Assembly (NCBI GenBank): GCA_037013685.1 | Contig: CM072886.1 | Span: 1-64,000, forward strand | Direction of reading: 5' to 3' | DNA length: 64,000 bases | Source: Acridotheres tristis | Taxonomy: Eukaryota; Chordata; Aves; Passeriformes; Sturnidae | In this document: one piece after another, positions 62,701-64,000 of the stretch | Layout: the number at the start of each line of letters is the position of its first letter | Position numbering within the stretch: the stretch's first letter is position 1 | The notes under the pieces: generated by a model | What the model was told of the DNA's origin: nothing | The model's database searches: none | Seen by the model: only the letters and a program-made list of their open reading frames with translations | Program-made: the position numbers and the translations under genes

Positions 62701-64000
62701 TATCACACACTTGCATTTGGAATAATACATAAATATTCTTGTTCTAAAGCACTGGTTTGGGTCAATCCTGAATATTTGTAGCAAACAGTTTCCTATCACT
62801 TTCTCTCTGTTTCAGACACTAGAAGAGCAGTTCACTGGAACTGTACATCTCTATTTCTCCACAGCTTGCTGGAAACACAGGAGGCATTTTCCTGTGTCCA
62901 GTTAGGCACAACCAAGGACTTCAGCCTGACAAAGGACAGGAAGGGAGAGTTAAGCTCTTGCAGATGCAAATACAGCAAACACTGGCAACAACTCTATTCT
63001 AAACAGTTAGCTAAAACAGCTGGTGGAGCCATGGCATAGCATCTCACGGCACGCAGCACCTTAACTTACCTTCTTAAATCCTTTCTTCAACAATCCAGGC
63101 AGGTATTTGTTATTGAAATCAAAATGACTATACACATCCCTTGCTGAATCCGGGCCCTGAGCCACCATCGCTGACAACAGTGTAAGGCACCCTCGGCTCA
63201 TCCTAAAAAGACAAAGCAGAGGGATACCTGCAGGTTATTTCCAGGATGATGCTTATACAAACCACCAAACCAAGAGATTAAAACTTAAAGAGAAAACAGA
63301 AGGGAAGTTAAACGATCCAAGTAATTATTTTAGGCAGTAGTAACAGCAGCTGGAAAAGAGGGGTGAGGGAAGAAGGGAGAAGGAAACGCCTTTTTATCTT
63401 GTTCCCCAAAACTGAGCTGAAATGTGAGGCTGGATATTCCCTTTATAAAAGCGGTTTAAAAGGCAGAAAGTGCCAAAATTAACAAGAACCATGGCAGTAG
63501 GGTTGGACTGGACAACCCCTAGTTACTCTCTGAACGCCTAAATTCATAGAGGTTTGCCATTTATTTCAATGGGAATGTGTCAGGGCCACCGTGCACAGGA
63601 CGTCCAGCATCTGAACAGCCACTGCCATGAAGAGATTTGTAATCTGTCCATCCTGCTTCTGTCATGGACAATCTGTAAAAAGCCATGTGACTCAAGCAGA
63701 GATCCCATCTAGACATACAGTGAAGAAAACCCTTCTGCACATCAAAGAGCCTGCACAGAAAATACAGAGCATCTCCCAGGAGAAATCTGCAGCCTCTTCT
63801 GTGCAGGTTCTAGAAGGATTTATCCAGAACCTGCAATCTTTAAACACTTAATCAGAAGTGCAGGTCTTGCACAGCTTCAAAACTTATTTCCAGTGTACCT
63901 ATTTGAGATTCTCTGTCCAGTTAGAATGCTTGCTGCAATAGGATCAACTGCACAGTGCAGGAAGCACAGTTGTGGAAAAGCAGAGACAGCTTTTCCAATT
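32601..64000 (-). CDS. URB1: URB1 copy C (multi-exon gene span, 5' end beyond right edge)
   Basis: URB1 (yeast Npa1/Urb1) is a large HEAT-like repeat protein of the nucleolus. It acts in early 60S pre-ribosomes, and in human cells it is tied to 3' ETS handling of pre-rRNA. I assign it by exon-by-exon resemblance to human URB1 as I remember it, for example VVHNKN.SKTQKVRFF (exon 7), LLLGAYGATLS (exon 28) and YIGDTWLGAQEP (exon 40). Exons 4-9 and 14-40 are seen, and all are open, with GT-AG borders and compatible phases. Exons 1-3 lie beyond 64000. Exons 10-13 and most of 9 are hidden by an N gap. Introns hold CR1 pieces and simple repeats; I recognise no nested gene. The longest exon-free intron is 38699-41482 (2.8 kb). 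This is the only copy of the three that could encode a full-length product. Confidence 0.9.
33298..33879 (-). CDS. URB1: URB1 copy C exon 39
   Basis: 582-nt exon. It opens with a basic/acidic linker (KSKHQGSSPVDRHAGKKK, then EDD), followed by helical C-terminal sequence ELEKCREHLHSIVSHWDPAF, ending EDDADKR. Human has LEKCRPQLRSIFTHWRP at this place. TCACAG acceptor, GTGACT donor. The largest exon seen. Confidence 0.9.
34881..35122 (-). CDS. URB1: URB1 copy C exon 38
   Basis: 242-nt exon containing VLEYRAVVVEAFREMRRFTV and LLLLLHKWSL; matches human VLRYRATVIQAFKDMNRFTV. TGCCAG acceptor, GTAAGT donor. Confidence 0.92.
35447..35623 (-). CDS. URB1: URB1 copy C exon 37
   Basis: 177-nt exon containing MISLLHTLWLTNVGDKREAK and LVNEFLYVLVTLIKHI; matches human NVISLLHTLWVTNLGDKAVE. 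TTTCAG acceptor, GTATGT donor. Confidence 0.92.
36250..36359 (-). CDS. URB1: URB1 copy C exon 36
   Basis: 110-nt exon reading SRILEILQSAARVTRAAYEL, ending WLLHSLEK; matches human WILEILQNAAQVARSAYEII. TTTCAG acceptor, GTGAGC donor. Confidence 0.9.
36989..37132 (-). CDS. URB1: URB1 copy C exon 35
   Basis: 144-nt exon containing EWILRFLGEGLRDKHCYELY and ILSFFNSPLCD; human has GIRDKQCYELC and ILSFFHSPLCDE. TTCCAG acceptor, GTAAGA donor. Confidence 0.92.
37659..37765 (-). CDS. URB1: URB1 copy C exon 34
   Basis: 107-nt exon reading EEHMYIKVNRFLLSHQYLDL, ending FDFE; matches human EEHMYLKVSNFLLSHEYLNM. TCACAG acceptor, GTAGGA donor. Confidence 0.92.
38051..38162 (-). CDS. URB1: URB1 copy C exon 33
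   Basis: 112-nt exon reading LLYLLDAVQNGIRQPNLRFT, ending QQMLKP; matches human LLYLLDVVRNGIRTQDMRLT. TTGCAG acceptor, GTACTG donor. Confidence 0.92.
38538..38698 (-). CDS. URB1: URB1 copy C exon 32
   Basis: 161-nt exon containing GLGLTVAALSSYDPNVRAAA and SHLEGARFREKSQ; matches human ALGLTVTALSSYDPQMRAIA. TCACAG acceptor, GTAAGG donor. The upstream intron (38699-41482) holds no recognisable coding exon. Confidence 0.92.
41483..41585 (-). CDS. URB1: URB1 copy C exon 31
   Basis: 103-nt exon ending DDFYDPCFLLQLFSELTRP; matches human GLYDPCFLLQLFSELTRPE. TTTCAG acceptor, GTAAAG donor. Confidence 0.92.
42099..42270 (-). CDS. URB1: URB1 copy C exon 30
   Basis: 172-nt exon reading ILLWGPAAVEHHKTCKSLGK, then PSMEEILCLLDREKMMRTIL; matches human VLLWGPAAVEHHKTCRSLGR. 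Acceptor TCTAAG, donor GTGCTT. Confidence 0.92.
43045..43108 (-). CDS. URB1: URB1 copy C exon 29
   Basis: 64-nt exon reading DQKILLLLQLYEKNNQSLIN; matches human DQKILLLLQAYEQNKLSLIN. TTTTAG acceptor, GTGAGC donor. Confidence 0.92.
43198..43308 (-). CDS. URB1: URB1 copy C exon 28
   Basis: 111-nt exon reading EALVDILLTAVQLSPSLCGS, ending LLGAYGATLSTV; matches human EALVDLMSTVVRLCPSVCES. TTGCAG acceptor, GTGAGT donor. Confidence 0.92.
45007..45200 (-). CDS. URB1: URB1 copy C exon 27
   Basis: 194-nt exon reading YRYRDETFLKVLNVAIQLLY, later MMVTQHSLFLSTIL; matches human KYRYKDHTFLKMLLTAVQML. AAAG acceptor, GTATTT donor. Confidence 0.9.
45345..45403 (-). CDS. URB1: URB1 copy C exon 26
   Basis: Short 59-nt exon reading RVVEEVDPDDWCSLVKTGL, with GCACAG acceptor and GTAAGT donor, in phase with exons 25 and 27. 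Confidence 0.8.
46583..46760 (-). CDS. URB1: URB1 copy C exon 25
   Basis: 178-nt exon reading WAVADAISRVLKNSEELHSW, ending LRLEELL. CTGCAG acceptor, GTGAGC donor, phase-compatible with both neighbours. Confidence 0.85.
46951..47152 (-). CDS. URB1: URB1 copy C exon 24
   Basis: 202-nt exon reading VAAVTPVLRKALWKELCAGI, ending ALERAGNEE. CAACAG acceptor, GTGGGC donor. Phases fit exons 23 and 25. Confidence 0.85.
48045..48528 (-). CDS. URB1: URB1 copy C exon 23
   Basis: 484-nt exon starting ELPERSLTCQKSEK, containing LSFYGQILVQLLTDSYQRHP and ending QHGFSRPST. AACCAG acceptor and GTAAAG donor. A 76-nt intron separates it from exon 22. Confidence 0.85.
48605..48886 (-). CDS. URB1: URB1 copy C exon 22
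   Basis: 282-nt exon reading TLEDTLTLIFRHPTLESWFL and LSKYFEAITKSVLEELQ, ending GKGRSQ. TTACAG acceptor, GTCTAT donor. Phase 0 at both ends, so it fits exons 21 and 23. Confidence 0.85.
49518..49697 (-). CDS. URB1: URB1 copy C exon 21
   Basis: 180-nt exon reading LGKTLGPQLVDLYVDVLSIL, then a Gln/Asp/Glu-rich stretch and ending EVLSNGK. CGTAG acceptor, GTACCG donor. Confidence 0.82.
50233..50457 (-). CDS. URB1: URB1 copy C exon 20
   Basis: 225-nt exon containing VPLDSVFTTLLKRAYERGSN and LLGVKHVLLYLKSTVENF. AACAG acceptor, GTAAGA donor, phase 0 at both ends. Confidence 0.84.
50914..51110 (-). CDS. URB1: URB1 copy C exon 19
   Basis: 197-nt exon containing FTELLHSQREPLALCLMFQL and FNQYYKLWIPKQSQEPV; matches human LTDLLHTQRDPLALCLLLQ and FSQYYHLWIPDQA. 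TTCTAG acceptor, GTATGG donor. Confidence 0.9.
51413..51423. repeat. G11 homopolymer in copy C intron 18
   Basis: Run of 11 G followed by CACACAC; a likely length-variable and error-prone site. Confidence 0.9.
52069..52239 (-). CDS. URB1: URB1 copy C exon 18
   Basis: 171-nt intact exon reading VLDMVDVLIEDSDGFDEEIG, then TFPFSAVVPAALEARNILLL; nearly identical to human VLDMVDVLVEGSEGLDEEIG. ATTAG acceptor, GTACAG donor. Confidence 0.93.
52430..52625 (+). mobile_element. CR1 3' fragment, copy C intron 17
   Basis: Same insertion as 13425-13620. Confidence 0.85.
52935..53073 (-). CDS. URB1: URB1 copy C exon 17
   Basis: 139-nt exon containing TNPCPYTDKAADLVQAASVL and SIPVSHID; matches human ANPYSYTDKASDFVQEASML. 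GACAG acceptor, GTATGT donor. Confidence 0.92.
53713..53829 (-). CDS. URB1: URB1 copy C exon 16
   Basis: 117-nt exon containing FEYTWKELSIWLEHLDNTKE and ending VIQFLER; matches human FEHTWKELELWLEHLENTME. GACAG acceptor, GTAACG donor. Confidence 0.93.
55927..56046 (-). CDS. URB1: URB1 copy C exon 15
   Basis: 120-nt exon containing SGEKSVFYLLMKMFVTSTRS; matches human GGERSVFYLLMKMFVTSSHL. TGTAG acceptor, GTAAGC donor. Confidence 0.92.
56894..57006 (-). CDS. URB1: URB1 copy C exon 14 (only copy in window)
   Basis: 113-nt exon reading IVTEKGLREEVPPLLQHHIL, ending KFAWFRVQ; matches human VISEQGLREEVPPILQHHML. CCTCAG acceptor, GTAAGA donor. Deleted from copy B. Confidence 0.92.
57156..57576 (-). 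mobile_element. CR1 ORF2 reverse-transcriptase segment in copy C intron 13
   Basis: Minus-strand reading has DWESEDPEATVREDQVQAHL and GSDEIHPRVLR, hallmarks of CR1 reverse transcriptase. Runs into the N gap. Confidence 0.85.
57577..57676. other. Assembly gap (100 N)
   Basis: A run of exactly 100 N, the usual placeholder for a gap of unknown length. On its left the sequence stops inside a CR1 element in intron 13. On its right it resumes inside exon 9. Most of exon 9 and exons 10-13 of copy C are therefore missing, about 5 kb judging from copy B. Confidence 0.98.
57677..57717 (-). CDS. URB1: URB1 copy C exon 9, 5' fragment cut by gap
   Basis: First 41 nt of exon 9 after an AACAG acceptor, reading GGNVVLLHFLLGL; the rest is in the N gap. 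Identical in protein to copy B. Confidence 0.88.
58007..58137 (-). CDS. URB1: URB1 copy C exon 8
   Basis: 131-nt exon reading VAQGSEEVGKAMVRELVHSF, ending SLGTSG, with ATAG acceptor and GTAAGT donor. Confidence 0.92.
58280..58324 (+). mobile_element. CR1 3' terminus, copy C
   Basis: Same element as at the window start, complete with flanks. Its copy-B version is cut at about 22764, the deletion junction. Confidence 0.75.
58822..58947 (-). CDS. URB1: URB1 copy C exon 7
   Basis: 126-nt exon identical in protein to copy A exon 7 (VVHNKNISKTQKVRFFTAEV). Confidence 0.92.
60075..60160 (-). CDS. URB1: URB1 copy C exon 6
   Basis: 86-nt exon, same reading as copy A exon 6 (FIPDILRSEIKEDRVSTVNL). 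Confidence 0.88.
61259..61355 (-). CDS. URB1: URB1 copy C exon 5
   Basis: 97-nt exon, same reading as copy A exon 5 (DVRMACIQFALSFLVAGDNA). Confidence 0.88.
61833..62117 (-). mobile_element. CR1 LINE 3' fragment (same insertion, copy C)
   Basis: Paralogous to 3551-3835, same site in intron 4, so the insertion predates the duplication. Confidence 0.85.
63070..63202 (-). CDS. URB1: URB1 copy C exon 4
   Basis: 133-nt exon, same reading as copy A exon 4 (GCLTLLSAMVAQGPDSARDV). First exon of copy C inside the window on this strand. Confidence 0.88.

Noticed and set aside
1..64000. Search for tRNA, rRNA, snoRNA, CRISPR arrays and bacterial-type operons
   Set aside because: None recognised by eye. 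Human URB1 hosts an H/ACA snoRNA in an intron, but I could not identify its counterpart without a structure search.

Overview
This is vertebrate nuclear DNA, most likely from a bird and probably a songbird (the songbird level is inference). It has GT-AG split genes, many CR1 LINE fragments with the avian 3' end, short introns and very GC-rich CpG-island promoters. There are no prokaryotic genes, operons or CRISPR arrays. The only protein-coding gene I recognise is URB1 (Npa1/NopRA1 family, a nucleolar factor for 60S ribosomal subunit maturation). It lies on the minus strand in three head-to-tail copies.

Copy C (32601 to 64000, entering from the right edge) carries exons 4-8, part of exon 9, a 100-N gap (57577-57676), and exons 14-40 to the stop codon. 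Every exon I could delimit is open and phase-compatible with the next, so C is the candidate functional gene. Copy B (12701-23993) is a wreck. It has a promoter, exons 1-2, exons 8-13, 15-17, part of 18, and the last exon. Exons 3-7, exon 14 and everything from mid exon 18 to intron 39 are deleted. Copy A (1-8243) has a promoter, exon 1, exon 2 and intact exons 3-7, then leaves the window at the left edge. Exon 2 of both A and B is 7 nt short, a frameshift. Exon numbers are mine, counted from the first coding exon.

Homologous blocks: 1-5718 with 58280-64000; 7291-8553 with 22766-24316; 8554-13105 with 27600-33010; 13106-17052 with 52092-56056; 22132-22764 with 57677-58306. Interiors differ by roughly 0.5-1% by eye, but the few hundred bases beside the copy-B breakpoints differ by about 5-9%. 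This suggests an older duplication later homogenised by gene conversion.

Between copies lie a CpG-island promoter, a block of about 0.9 kb with very high AT content, a C-rich and then purine-rich stretch, and the URB1 3' end. The promoter of copy B holds a tandem array of four 288-bp units, each dense in YY1-type motifs plus E2F/Sp1-like and CRE-like sites; copy A has one unit. Copy B also has a 3.3-kb insertion inside its promoter region. An assembly origin for part of this layout cannot be excluded: the N gap in C lies exactly where copy B supplies the missing exons.
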